The notes beneath the pieces were generated by a model. That model did not search any database, had not been told where the DNA came from, and saw nothing but the letters and a program-made list of their open reading frames with translations. The translations under genes were made by a program, and so were the position numbers. Below, one piece after another: positions 53,073 through 62,889 of a stretch of 64,000 bases of DNA (the first letter of the stretch is position 1; each line of letters begins with the position of its first letter). The stretch is taken from NCBI GenBank assembly GCA_002786025.1, contig NHNW01000073.1, positions 186,001 through 250,000 on the forward strand. The letters run 5' to 3'. This stretch comes from Zasmidium citrigriseum (Eukaryota; Ascomycota; Dothideomycetes; Mycosphaerellales; Mycosphaerellaceae).

Positions 53073-55421
53073 ATGTCGCTAACACTCGACGGGCCGACAA
53101 CGGTCACCGCCATGGATCATCTCTGCGAAGCTTGCGCTGTCGTGTTCAGCGACGGCTCGCTCGACAGGTACGCCATAAGTGAATACGATCCCAAGGGATA
53201 CAATCCGCGGCTCACATGGCACTCTCATCACACTACTGCGGCCGCACACTGTAAGGCGATTTCTCAAGGATGCATTCCCTGCTCGTGGATTCCGGTATCG
53301 AATGAAGAAGAACACGGGACCTATTTTTGCCTCAGACGCGATATGGGTCTTATTGAAGGTACTGCTTGCATGGTTGTGCTTGGTCGGCCCACACGAAAGC
53401 ATTACGCAGACCCAACAAGCGACGAGCCCGAGCCAGAGAGGCGAACAGTCGAAATTTATGCCAACCTTGGAGAACAGGATGGGCGGCAGGAACTGAGTGT
53501 TTTGAGCCGCCGCTCACGAGCGAGTACAAGCACCGGCGGCTCAGATGTATTGCGGCTGGCGAAAGGGTGGTTGAAGCACTGCATAGAGCATCACGATGAA
53601 TGTGCGGATGCGGCAAGTACTGAGTGGTACCCGCGCAGGCTCCTAGCCCTTGATGGGACGAGCGCAAAGCTCGTAGACACTACTTGCCTGCAATTGTCCG
53701 GGCCATATGCCACACTGAGCCACTGTTGGGGAGGAATGCCCACTTTCGTGCTGACGAGCCAGACGATGCTAAGCCTGGACCGAGGGATTTCGTTTCGCGA
53801 ATTTGATCCGACCTTCCGCGATGCGATGATGATTACACAGGCCCTTGGCATTGAATATCTCTGGATCGATTGCTATTGCATTATCCAGGGGGATGATGAA
53901 GCCAGTCTACAAGACTGGAGAGAGCAATCAGTCTCGATGCACGAAGTCTATGCAAATGGCATGATCAACCTCGGCGCTGCTCACGGGAAGAACTCTCAGG
54001 CTGGATGCTTTGTTGAACGAGGAAAAGTGGAGAACGGCATGTGCAATTTGCGCTGGTGGACATCTTCCAATGCATCGGAGCCTGTCCTCCAGCTACAGAA
54101 CATGAGCTTGATGTCAGAGAACACGGAAGAAAAACACCTCGAAAGCCTGCCATTGTTCAGCCGTGCATGGGTCATGCAGGAGAGGCTTTTCCGTCGCCGC
54201 ATGCTGTATTTTGGCGATCGGCAGATTTTCTGGGACTGCAGATCGAAGTACGTGGCGTCGGAGACCTGGCCGATGGGATGGGATCCTTCAACGCGGAATC
54301 CGGGACCTGGAAAAGTCTTAGTTGCCGCACCAAGTGTACAGAACGCCGGTACAGTATATCACTGCCTGGAGAAGTATCAATGGGTAATTCAGAGGTACTC
54401 TCATTGCGGCATCACGTTTCCAGAAAAGGACAAACTCATGGCTTTCGAGGGCGTAGGAAGAGTCATCTGCGAGTCATTCGGTACAAAGCATGCGGTTGGC
54501 TTCCCCATGCTCACGTTACCGTTCAGTCTTTGTTGGCAGACAAGACGACCATGGGATACGATGATGTCAAACAACGCACGAGATCTAGAACAGCGTGGAG
54601 ACAAATTCGCACCTTCCTGGCACTGGACGTCCAACAGTGAGGGACTTTATTGGCCAACTGTAAAGCACCTTTCTCCTCATAGGAGGATATACTTGCCCAT
54701 GGTCGCCTTGATACCTGGCTACGGACCTCTCGTCGAACAGGAACTTCAATACGCGGACCTTGTCTGTATCGGCCGACCACTCTGGATATCTGACATGCTC
54801 GTCCGCTCTCAAAGGTACAAAACGTACCACGTGGCACTATCTCCCTCCTCCCATCATCAAGATATACCAACGACGGTTCGATTTGAAGATCGTGGTGAGG
54901 ACGATGACCCTGACGATTGGTTTCGTCTCATCAACTGTGACATCGAAATTGACAACGATGACGACTTCATTCAGAGACTCGAGTCGTCTGCACAGCCCTA
55001 CTTCCTGCCGATCTGGCAGGAATCTCACGACGAAGCCAGATGGGTAGCGCTTCATGGATATCTCCAGCATCGCCCCTGCGAACCGTCTGCCTGTCACAGA
55101 GGATCCCACGAAGACTACTGGACGACCCATAGTTGGTTAGCTCAACACGGCTTGGGGACTGAGAAAGCATTGTTGGAGGAGGCAAAATGTCACAGTCTCC
55201 ATTCCGCGAAGAACCAGGCCATTCGACGGATCCGTGATTTTCCTTGGTGGGACCATTGGGGCTCGACGAGTTGGAAGGGGCTGGTATTGACTCGGAACCT
55301 CGACCGATCGTTTCGACGAGAGGGCACTTTTGAAGTCAAATATAATGGGTATCGTCAACATGGTCCGATCGTACACGAAGCTATCATCGGGACTGCAGCC
55401 CAGCTGGTCACGATCAAGTAG
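53073..55421 (+). CDS. HET-domain protein
   Basis: Single exon, 782 residues from the ATG at 53073; MDHLCEACAVVF at 53112 is an alternative start. The N-terminus has a small Cys motif (CEAC). The HET core covers about residues 185-350: RRLLALDG, YATLSHCWGG, FRDAMMITQALGIEYLWIDCYCIIQGDDE, and SMHEVYANGMINLGAAHG. These are the three conserved HET blocks. After it come RAWVMQERLFRRRMLYFG and further typical downstream elements. HET proteins trigger cell death when incompatible alleles or NLR-like partners meet in fused hyphae, and are numerous in filamentous ascomycetes. No NACHT or repeat domain is attached. Allelic partner unknown. Confidence 0.92.
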   Translation: MSLTLDGPTTVTAMDHLCEACAVVFSDGSLDRYAISEYDPKGYNPRLTWHSHHTTAAAHCKAISQGCIPCSWIPVSNEEEHGTYFCLRRDMGLIEGTACMVVLGRPTRKHYADPTSDEPEPERRTVEIYANLGEQDGRQELSVLSRRSRASTSTGGSDVLRLAKGWLKHCIEHHDECADAASTEWYPRRLLALDGTSAKLVDTTCLQLSGPYATLSHCWGGMPTFVLTSQTMLSLDRGISFREFDPTFRDAMMITQALGIEYLWIDCYCIIQGDDEASLQDWREQSVSMHEVYANGMINLGAAHGKNSQAGCFVERGKVENGMCNLRWWTSSNASEPVLQLQNMSLMSENTEEKHLESLPLFSRAWVMQERLFRRRMLYFGDRQIFWDCRSKYVASETWPMGWDPSTRNPGPGKVLVAAPSVQNAGTVYHCLEKYQWVIQRYSHCGITFPEKDKLMAFEGVGRVICESFGTKHAVGFPMLTLPFSLCWQTRRPWDTMMSNNARDLEQRGDKFAPSWHWTSNSEGLYWPTVKHLSPHRRIYLPMVALIPGYGPLVEQELQYADLVCIGRPLWISDMLVRSQRYKTYHVALSPSSHHQDIPTTVRFEDRGEDDDPDDWFRLINCDIEIDNDDDFIQRLESSAQPYFLPIWQESHDEARWVALHGYLQHRPCEPSACHRGSHEDYWTTHSWLAQHGLGTEKALLEEAKCHSLHSAKNQAIRRIRDFPWWDHWGSTSWKGLVLTRNLDRSFRREGTFEVKYNGYRQHGPIVHEAIIGTAAQLVTIK

Positions 55422-55486
55422 AAAACGAGATGGTATCTGGCTCTGTTCAGCAATGGCCTGCGAGTGACAGGGGTCTAATGGACTTC

Positions 55487-57431
55487 TCAGTGGAATCTGT
55501 TGTGCTGGGCATTCCTGTCATTCTCCAGGAAGACTTCGATTTTCTTCGTCATCTTTGGTCCGATGTCTTCAACAAAGAAGCAGCCGATGATACCGAGGCC
55601 GCCGAATCCCATTAGGGTAAGCGAGACGGTCCTGGAAACGTCATCAGCAAGAGACATACGCACCTTAGGCGACCATGACTCACTTCAGTCCTTGCACATA
55701 GCTCTCAACAAAAGCCGCTCCAGCTGCCCTACTGATGGCAGTTGTTACTCCTGGTACGTTTGCTACTGCCGCAGCACCTAAGGGCAATGCTGCTGCTACA
55801 GCTTGGGCTACTATCGAGGAGGCTCCAGCTGCTTCAGCCGCCGAGATGACATGCTTTGCAGCGTAATTCGTCTGGACATGGACCAAAATCGTCTGGAAGC
55901 AAGTCACAGCAATAGCTCCGCCAGCGGATCGAGCAACACCTGCAAGACCTCCGGCAATGCCTAGCTCCAACTGCTCAGCACCGAATTGGATATACGTGAT
56001 CGACAAGTACTGCGAGTAGCCAAAACCGATTGCACTGAGAAACGCAAAGGCCACAGCATCGCCCTCCCGCTCAGGGGTCACGTAGGCGAGGAGGCCTCCG
56101 AAGAACGTCATCCAGGTGATCGATATACCGAGCTGCCATGGCCAATGTCGAAAGGAGTTGCCGCCTATGAAGAGGATCACGCCTCCGACGAGGATCCCAA
56201 AACCCTGCACTGTTGAGAGCAAGTACACGACATGCGGCGGGGTGTTCGGTGCTGTGAAGAGCACCGACACCATCGTTTGCCAGATGATATTCGTCCCGTA
56301 GTAAAACATGGTGACGACCATCCCAACGACGAAGGGTGCCGTCATTGTTCGGCCTCTGTTCTGCGTGAACAGGTGCGTTGGCGCAATGGACTGTTTCGGT
56401 TTGGCGAACGTTTCCCATAGGGCGAAGAAGATCAGGCTGATGAAACCTGCTATCAACAGCCCGTAGACCTTTGGGTCGCTAGCGGGAACGAGCTGGACGT
56501 ACACGATTCCGGAGAGTATCAGGGCTCCGCTGGCCGTGAAGCTTACGATACCGATATAGTCGAGATCTCGCAGTGCTTGGCCCCATGGGATGCCTCTCGG
56601 GTGTCTGGGAGGATGGTATAGCCATGCAAGTATCACGAAAGACACTGCGATTGCAATGGCCTGGCCCCAGTATCCCCACCGCCACTGCATGATATCAGCA
56701 TGACAACTTAGAACCAGTAATAGAGCAAGGGCTCACAGCATCACCATGCTCAATTGCAATCCTCGCTAGCACCGGCCCAGCAATGACCTCAAAGAACGCC
56801 AGTCCATCAGCCAGAATAACCCCAATATGCCGCCATCGATTTGGCAACAGTTCCGGCAGAGTAAACGTCGCCATCTGACAGCTCCCACCTCCAAAACCGA
56901 TCAAGCAATGGGCTATAATCGACTGCCCGAGAGACTTCGACGTTGCTCCCACAACAGCTCCAACGAAGACAAGTATATTGCCGAAGAGGGTGAAGTACCG
57001 TCGCCCGAAGAGATCGCTATTGGCGCCGCAGATCATGAAACTTATTGTTATGGCGGTGATGTAGATTGATGTGAACCAGGTTCCTGATGCGGCTGGAGAT
57101 CCAAAGGAGGTTGAAATTTCGGATTGGATTTGGCTGAAGAAGGGGACGACCCAGAACGAGGCGCCGTAGGAGAGGGAGAGGACCTGGCTTATCCTAAGTA
57201 AGGGCTCGGCTGATGTCTTGGGTGAGGTGGACATACTGCTACGACGGCCCATGTCTTCGCTGTAACGGTTTGTGGACCTTCGGCTTCTTCTGAATGAAGA
57301 GAATCTTGCACGCCATCCTTAGAGCTATGTTTCTCAGGATCGTGGTTGGATGTTTCCGACCCTGCCGATGAAAATGGCTCTTCAGGTTGCTTGCCGTGGA
57401 AGCCCATACTGGAAAGCCCACAATCTGTCAT
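55487..57431 (-). CDS. TRI12-family MFS efflux transporter
   Basis: Four exons, 57431-57237, 57183-56737, 56684-55684 and 55631-55487 (introns 53, 52 and 52 nt), give 595 residues, the family's normal length. After a charged 60-residue tail the membrane part begins at KTWAVVAVLSLSYGASFWVVPFF. GANSDLFGRRYF is motif A, HCLIGFGGGSCQMATFTLPELLPNRWRH is the family block, and IEHGDAWRWGYWGQAI spans the second splice. Fourteen helices are expected. TRI12 is the trichothecene pump, but the family mostly exports siderophores or secondary metabolites, and one cannot infer a substrate. It stands divergently, 342 bp, from the CmcJ-like gene, which suggests shared control. Confidence 0.92.
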
Positions 57432-57773
57432 CTCTTCACTGCAGAATACTAGTTCATCATCGTGGGAGAGCAGACGAAGACAAAAGCCGGAGGCAAGAAA
57501 GACATCCTGGTCGTTTCACGAGAAGAGCGTTGTTCTCTCAACACACTGAGAAGTACGAATAGCAACAAATGTACCGCATCACATGCCCGAAGCGGGATGG
57601 CGGATGCATCAAATACTCGCGGATGAGATGCCGTACAGCTACCTGGTACTTCCACGATCGACATTGGAAACTCTCATCTCCACCTGCTTACACCACATCT
57701 TCAGCTATATTCCAAAAGACGCCAGACGACCCTCTCCATCTTCGATCATCACCTGTTTAACTATTCAAACCAA
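57432..57773. promoter_or_regulatory. Bidirectional promoter, TRI12 pump / CmcJ-like gene
   Basis: A 342 bp gap between divergent start codons has to serve both genes, as is common inside fungal metabolite clusters. I see no clear palindromic Zn2Cys6 site. Confidence 0.5.
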
Positions 57774-58785
57774 ATGCCAGCCGCAGTCCTGCCACCCTTC
57801 AGCCTGACAGCAACAGTAGGCTACCATCTCGAAGGTGCCCCAGCGTGGTGTCCCGGCACCGTCAAAGACAAGCGCCGTCCACACAATAACCAAGAAGTCA
57901 CGATTGAGAATATCCGTGGTCGAGAATCTGAATTCACTTTGGATAAGCAAGGTTTCGAAGTCGGACCTTTCGAGACTTCAGTCGTCGACGTTGAAGATAA
58001 CGCCGAGTTCAAGGGGCAGTATTATCAGGATGTCATTGCTCATATGAAGAAGGCGTGAGTGCGAGAGACCTATGATGACGAGATCTTGCTGATGACAATT
58101 TCGAAGCACGGGCGCCAGCTTGGTGTTGCCTGTCGTCCACATCGTCCGCCGCCAAAGATACGAACAAGTCCTCGAAGATGAAAAAGACCTCGACGGCGAT
58201 GAGCCCGTCACGCAGCCTTCTTACAACCGCTCCGGTACACAATCTCCTCTCCTCATCTCCACACTCAGACTGCCCCACTGACCCGATACAACAGTCCATA
58301 TCGACCAATCCTACTCCGGAGCCGACATGGTCCTCACCAGCAAACTCGAAGATAATCCTGAGTACGACGTCCTCAAGCTCAAACAGTCCCGCTGGGCAAT
58401 CATCAACCTCTGGCGACCGCTGAACAACACCGTGACCCGAGACAATCTCGCTTGCTGCGATGCCCGAACCGTGTCCGAGGATGATCTCACCGCAGTCTAC
58501 GCCAACCTCAGCGAGAAAGTGCGGAAAGCTCAGAGCGGCTATTCGTTCGCAGCCAAGGCACGCTCGGAGGCATGGGAGGTGAGGGCGAATCCAGAGCACA
58601 AGTGGTATTATGCATCGAATGTCACGCCGAGCGAGGCTTTGCTCATCAAGCAGTATGACTCCAAGCAGGGCGTGGCGAGGAGAACGCCGCACACCGCCTT
58701 TGCTTCAGAGGAGGATCATGGACCAACGAGGCAGAGTATCGAGGTGAGATGCCTCTGCTTCTGGGAGGATCAGCCAGCGGAGTAA
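57774..58785 (+). CDS. CmcJ/AsaB-type hydroxylase/desaturase-like protein
   Basis: Three exons, 57774-58054, 58107-58234 and 58295-58785 (introns 52 and 60 nt), give 299 residues. The pattern of the CmcJ-NvfI/AsaB family is present: VTIENIRGRESEFTLDKQGFE near the start, VHIVRR in exon 2, then VHIDQSYSGAD (His138, Asp140) across the second splice, WAIINLWRPLNNTVTRDNLACCD and EHKWYYASNVTPSEALLIKQYDS-type end (about 240-262). His-x-Asp and the later conserved His/Arg are the proposed Fe(II)/2-oxoglutarate site in this family. Relatives act in cephamycin, aspergillic acid and other metabolite pathways as oxidases. The substrate here is unknown. Confidence 0.85.
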
Positions 58786-58807
58786 TTTGAAGATGGCCAG
58801 ATTCCAT

Positions 58808-59795
58808 CTAATCCTCCGAGAAAAAAGAGCCGACTAGTTCCAAAACTCTTTCTTGACAGTCTTCATTATCCAGATGGGACATATGACTCGCTTTCGCAAT
58901 TGTGACTTTTCGAATATTCGGGATGTGTTCCACGTATGGCGCGACGACCTCGTCCTTCTCAATGTCCCATTCGCCGTGGTAGAGAAGGGTCGGAACGTTG
59001 ATTTTAGGAAGTTCAGAGAAACAGTTCCATCCTTTCAACGAGCCGACCAATTCGCAAGGAGTACGGCCCCACCTGAAGATCAATCAGTCATCATGCGAAA
59101 AAAAATCAAGTACGGGACACTTACATCGTTTCAGTGACAGTCCAATCGTCCATGTGGTTCTTTCCGGTTTCTTGCAGCTCATCGGGGTAAGGGTCTGCAC
59201 GGCACCAATTTGTGTTGTTCAAAAGTTGAAGGGCATCCAGGTAACTCTGTGCCTGCCAATCGTGAGACTTCATTGCCTCTTCGAATGCCTGTTGAGTCTC
59301 CTTCGGCAGCTCTCTCCAGCAGAGCTCAAGTCCATGGACATGGAGATCCACTGACCCTGGAGCATTCGCGAGGACCAATTTCTTCAAGCCTTTGGGCCGC
59401 CGAGTGGCAAAGCAGGAGCTTATCATGCCACCAACGCTGTGTCCGAGCACATGGAAGCCCGAATCCTCGAGACGAAGGTACGAAATGAGACTCTCCAGCT
59501 GTTGGACCATAAGCTCGATTGTGAAGAATGCCTTGTCATATTTCTTGTGTCGAAGGTGAGTCGACTGTGCGCTGCCTATCTGGTCGTAGAATACTACTGG
59601 GAGTTTGTAGCGATTCCAGAGCTTTCGGAATGCCAGCAGATAGTTGTGTCCAGAACCGGGGCCGCCATGGACGACCACCACTGGCGGACGGCCGCTACGG
59701 AGATCGCCAAAGACTCTGTAGTAGGTCTCGCAAGTATTATCGAGCGAAGGGATGTTGAAAGGAGCTCGCCCTTCAACAAATTGTTCTGCAGCCAT
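58808..59795 (-). CDS. Alpha/beta hydrolase, proline iminopeptidase type (S33)
   Basis: Two exons, 59795-59125 and 59072-58808 (intron 52 nt), give 311 residues. HGGPGSG at 43-49 is the oxyanion loop that defines the S33 group, DQIGSAQS follows as in proline iminopeptidases, the nucleophile is Ser120 in GHSVGG, and the acid and base are Asp260 (GEWDIEKDE) and His287 (SHMSHLD). No signal peptide, so cytosolic. In fungal clusters such enzymes also act as amidohydrolases or peptide-trimming enzymes. Its place between the CmcJ-like and UstYa-like genes makes a peptide or amide substrate plausible, but that is inference. The 3' end is 22 bp from the convergent CmcJ-like stop. Confidence 0.9.
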
Positions 59796-60449
59796 TGGCA
59801 GACGGGCAGTAATCCTTCGATGACGATGCAGGTGGGTGTTTTGGAGAAGCTGTGGACGAGGCTTCTCTGTGGCTGGGTCAGGGTGTTGTTCCGAGTGTTG
59901 AAATCATTGACAAAAGTCTGAAGGATGAAAGAGGTGAAGTCCGGCATGGGTCCCAACGGTGCCTGAGGCCTGTATGGACCTTGGCAATCATATGATCGAC
60001 ATGGATGCATAAAGTTTGGACCCCGAGGGCTGAACATTCGCCGGGATCGACAGCAGATCCCACCGACGGCTCCTACTGGTTGGAAAGTTCGAGCTCTGGT
60101 AAGCCGCGTTGATTGCGCGCTGAATGATGAGATAGGAAGGAGGCGTGGAACTACGTCAGGATGCTTGCCGTACTCGGGATTCACAATTTGATCGACCACG
60201 CTATGCAAGATGCTCGGGGAACGAATCTATGCTAATCTGTATAGTGGACCACAGGCTGAATCGACGTCTGCATTCCCTCGGTATCGTGCCCGGATACTGT
60301 GGTGGCACAGCAGGTAGGTAGGTACCGGATGAGATGCACACAGCGCATGAACAAGCCTTTGCCAGATTTCGCTCTGTCCAGGCCTTTCCATTAGCTTGGT
60401 ACTTGCCTCTACACTTTTTCGTCCAACTGCTCGTAGCAACATTATCACA
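59796..60449. promoter_or_regulatory. Divergent promoter region, S33 hydrolase / UstYa-like gene
   Basis: About 650 bp between divergent starts. No ORF with support and no clear operator seen. It must contain both promoters. Confidence 0.4.
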
Positions 60450-61392
60450 ATGCTTCAATCGGCTTTAAGATCAAAAGACTCCTACCTCCCTGTCAAAGGC
60501 GAGGATTGGGAAGGCGATGAAAGAGACGACTTGTACCGCTATACAGCACCGCGACCGGAACGCAAGTGGCAAGTAGTCGCCTTGATTCTGGGACTTCTCC
60601 TCACAGCCTCACTGGGCATGAGCGGCGTCCTGTTGCTAGAGAGATTCTATCAGCCATGGCGACTATACAATCAACTACCTACACGAATTGGTATGAGGCA
60701 GCTTTCCCCGATGTGATTCACGAGACTTGCTGACCTTTACGTTAGCTGGACTGACACACAACGTGGCTACGTCCGTGGAATCGAAAAGTGATTTCTCGCA
60801 TCATAACCGGACAATCCAGGACGCAGCCTGGAACCGACATGAGGTCGACTCGTATAGCTTGTACGTTGCATTAGACGACGAGTACTCGGAGTCACTTGGC
60901 CTCCCGCATTCGCAGCGCTGGCCTTGGGATAATTCGAAGGGCGTCTACGTTCTCGGTGCCGCACACGAGATGCATTGTGCAGTGCGTCTTCCATTCTTTT
61001 CATTCGAGACCAGCGTTTACTGAATCTCTCTACAGAAAGTCATCCGCTCGGTCCTCTTCGACCAACATGACGGCGTACCCGAAGACGAGCGTCTATGGCA
61101 GCTCTCACACGCAGTACACTGTCTCGACATGATCCGCGTATCGATCATGTGCAACGCTAATGACGACCTACTGTACACGGGCCGATTGCACGCTAATGTG
61201 GGAGTGAAAGACCCGATCGTCGGCAACGGCATGACGAGGCAATGTCGGGATTGGGATGCCTTGATGGATTGGGCGGATCAGCATAGTGCTTGCTATGCCT
61301 ATGTTGCACCGGGGGATGATGAGTTTCCTGAGGTTGAAAGGTACAAGTATTGTCCTGATGGGGCGAGGCCTTGGGAGGAGATGGAGGCTTAG
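60450..61392 (+). CDS. UstYa-family (DUF3328) oxidase-like membrane protein
   Basis: Three exons, 60450-60690, 60746-60981 and 61036-61392 (introns 55 and 54 nt), give 277 residues. One membrane helix at about 42-63 (VVALILGLLLTASLG) sets a type II topology. The two diagnostic HxxHC motifs are HEMHC at 154-158, just before intron 2, and HAVHC at 184-188, followed by LDMIRVSIMCNAND. A C-terminal YKYCPD block is also typical. UstYa proteins are proposed copper-dependent oxidases that cyclise or halogenate peptides in fungal RiPP and NRPS pathways (ustiloxin, phomopsin, cyclochlorotine). Intron 2 falls between the Ala after HEMHC and KVIRSV, keeping the family spacing. Its neighbours suggest a small metabolite locus. 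Confidence 0.92.
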
Positions 61393-61705
61393 AGCATTGT
61401 ATCCTCGAATGCTATACTACTCGAGCGTCTTATATCAATGTCAAAACTTAGATGAAATCGACATGTATTTTTACCACCATCAATGTTTAGTACTCCTTGA
61501 TGAATACTATAATTTCAACATGTGGTTCGCAAACGTAGTATATGTCAAAAGCTGGAAGACTATTCTGTCTTGGACGAATTTGGTGATACAGATCAACCAT
61601 CATGGTTGAGAGACATTTTACGTCTACATACACAAGATCCCTTGACTACCTGTCGTTCCGGACTCCGATGCCAAATCAACGCCCTATAGCCCCAGCATAT
61701 ATCGA

Positions 61706-61925
61706 TCAGTTGTTGAAGAGCTTGTGCTCGCCAGCGCTATCGTCTTCTGTGGAGTCGTCGGAGCCTGCGTCGTCTGTCAACTCCCTCTGGTGACTCGAAG
61801 ACTTGACGGGAGTAGCACTTACGGGTGATCATGTATGCGTTCTCGTTTGGTGCAGCCACTGGTGCAGCAAAGGCCATCGCAGCGAGCGAGGCGAAGATGA
61901 AGAAGAGAGTGCTTGAGGTCTTCAT
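61706..61925 (-). CDS. Small secreted peptide, 56 residues
   Basis: Two exons, 61925-61823 and 61773-61706, intron 61822-61774 (49 nt, donor GTAAGT, acceptor ACAG, weak branch site). Residues 1-20 are a clean signal peptide (MKTSSTLFFIFASLAAMAFA). The predicted mature part begins APVAAP, three dipeptides of the X-Pro/X-Ala kind removed by Ste13-type dipeptidyl peptidases in yeast alpha-factor. It then reads NENAYMIT and an acidic tail HDAGSDDSTEDDSAG ending EHKLFNN. No Cys and no dibasic Kex2 site after splicing. Retaining the intron gives an Arg-rich tail, and the alternative acceptor at CCAG does the same. It could be an effector, a pheromone-like or RiPP-precursor-like peptide. It lies 313 bp beyond the UstYa stop, convergent. 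Confidence 0.6.
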
Positions 61926-62889
61926 GGTTGATGTTGATGTGGGAGTTCAGGTTTGATCTATGGTAGGTGTTGACTTGGTTGAACTCTTGGTAGACTTGTC
62001 TCTGGACTGTTCTGCAAAAGTAGGATATGAGACTAGATTGGAAATGATTGAACGAAATCGTCTACATATACCCTGGCAGTTGCTGATCAAAAGTCCACTT
62101 CGAGACTAACAGACGATGTGGATGGCCCTGAATGCATCATCGCAACTCTGCCGCTGACGGGCATATGGTCGGCCAACTGGGGCCAGTTCAGCTCGAATCG
62201 AAGCCTACTTGGTGATGTCGATCTTCTTTGTCGACGACCTAAGCAAAACCCAAGCTTCAGCCGAGGAAGCTTGACGACGATCCCTGCCAGACGAGGCTGA
62301 AAATCTGCGAAGGTCGAGATGACCTTATCTCGTTGTCGGATCAGGGTCCGGGATTGGGCAATCTTCGCATCTCTTGTACCTTGAGTGACGAGATGATACG
62401 GCTCGACAAGTAGATCAGGTACAGAAAGTAGGTCGATGGCACATGAAGGATGAAGGAATTGCCGTCATGCCGTCGAAGAAAGCCCGGGCCGCGAAGGAGC
62501 TGAAGGATTCCCGTAGCGTGGAGAGGAAACGTCGCTCCCTGCTGAGCTTGGCAAGCGCGATATACATCTCCTAGGAATGACCAACACGTGGAGGCCGATC
62601 AGCTCAGCAGGCATGAGGCACAGCGTGCAGAGATCAACACGCGCTGGCATGCTTTTCAGCATCAAGCTTTATCGAAGTCCGGCGTGCAGTGTGCAGCCCA
62701 ATGGGAGCAAGAATGTGATGGTTGCCGGGATGGAACTCTCCGCGTCCGCGGCATGGTACCATCCAGGACAATACCACCTTGAGTGTGACCAATACCTAGG
62801 TCTGACTCCCCTTGTGGTTTGTTGGAACACTTCATACTCAGCCCTCATCCCGTTTCCTGGGATAGAGACCAACCACCACCAACAACATC
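61926..62889. other. Intergenic region
   Basis: About 960 bp between the peptide gene and the rhodopsin-like gene, which diverge. Both promoters must lie here. Frames at 62577-63011 have no domain and overlap exon 1 of the next gene. Confidence 0.35.

Noticed and set aside
61706..61925. Unspliced 62-residue Arg-rich reading of the peptide gene
   Set aside because: Requires ignoring a perfect GTAAGT donor; the spliced acidic form has more natural composition. Kept only as an alternative isoform.
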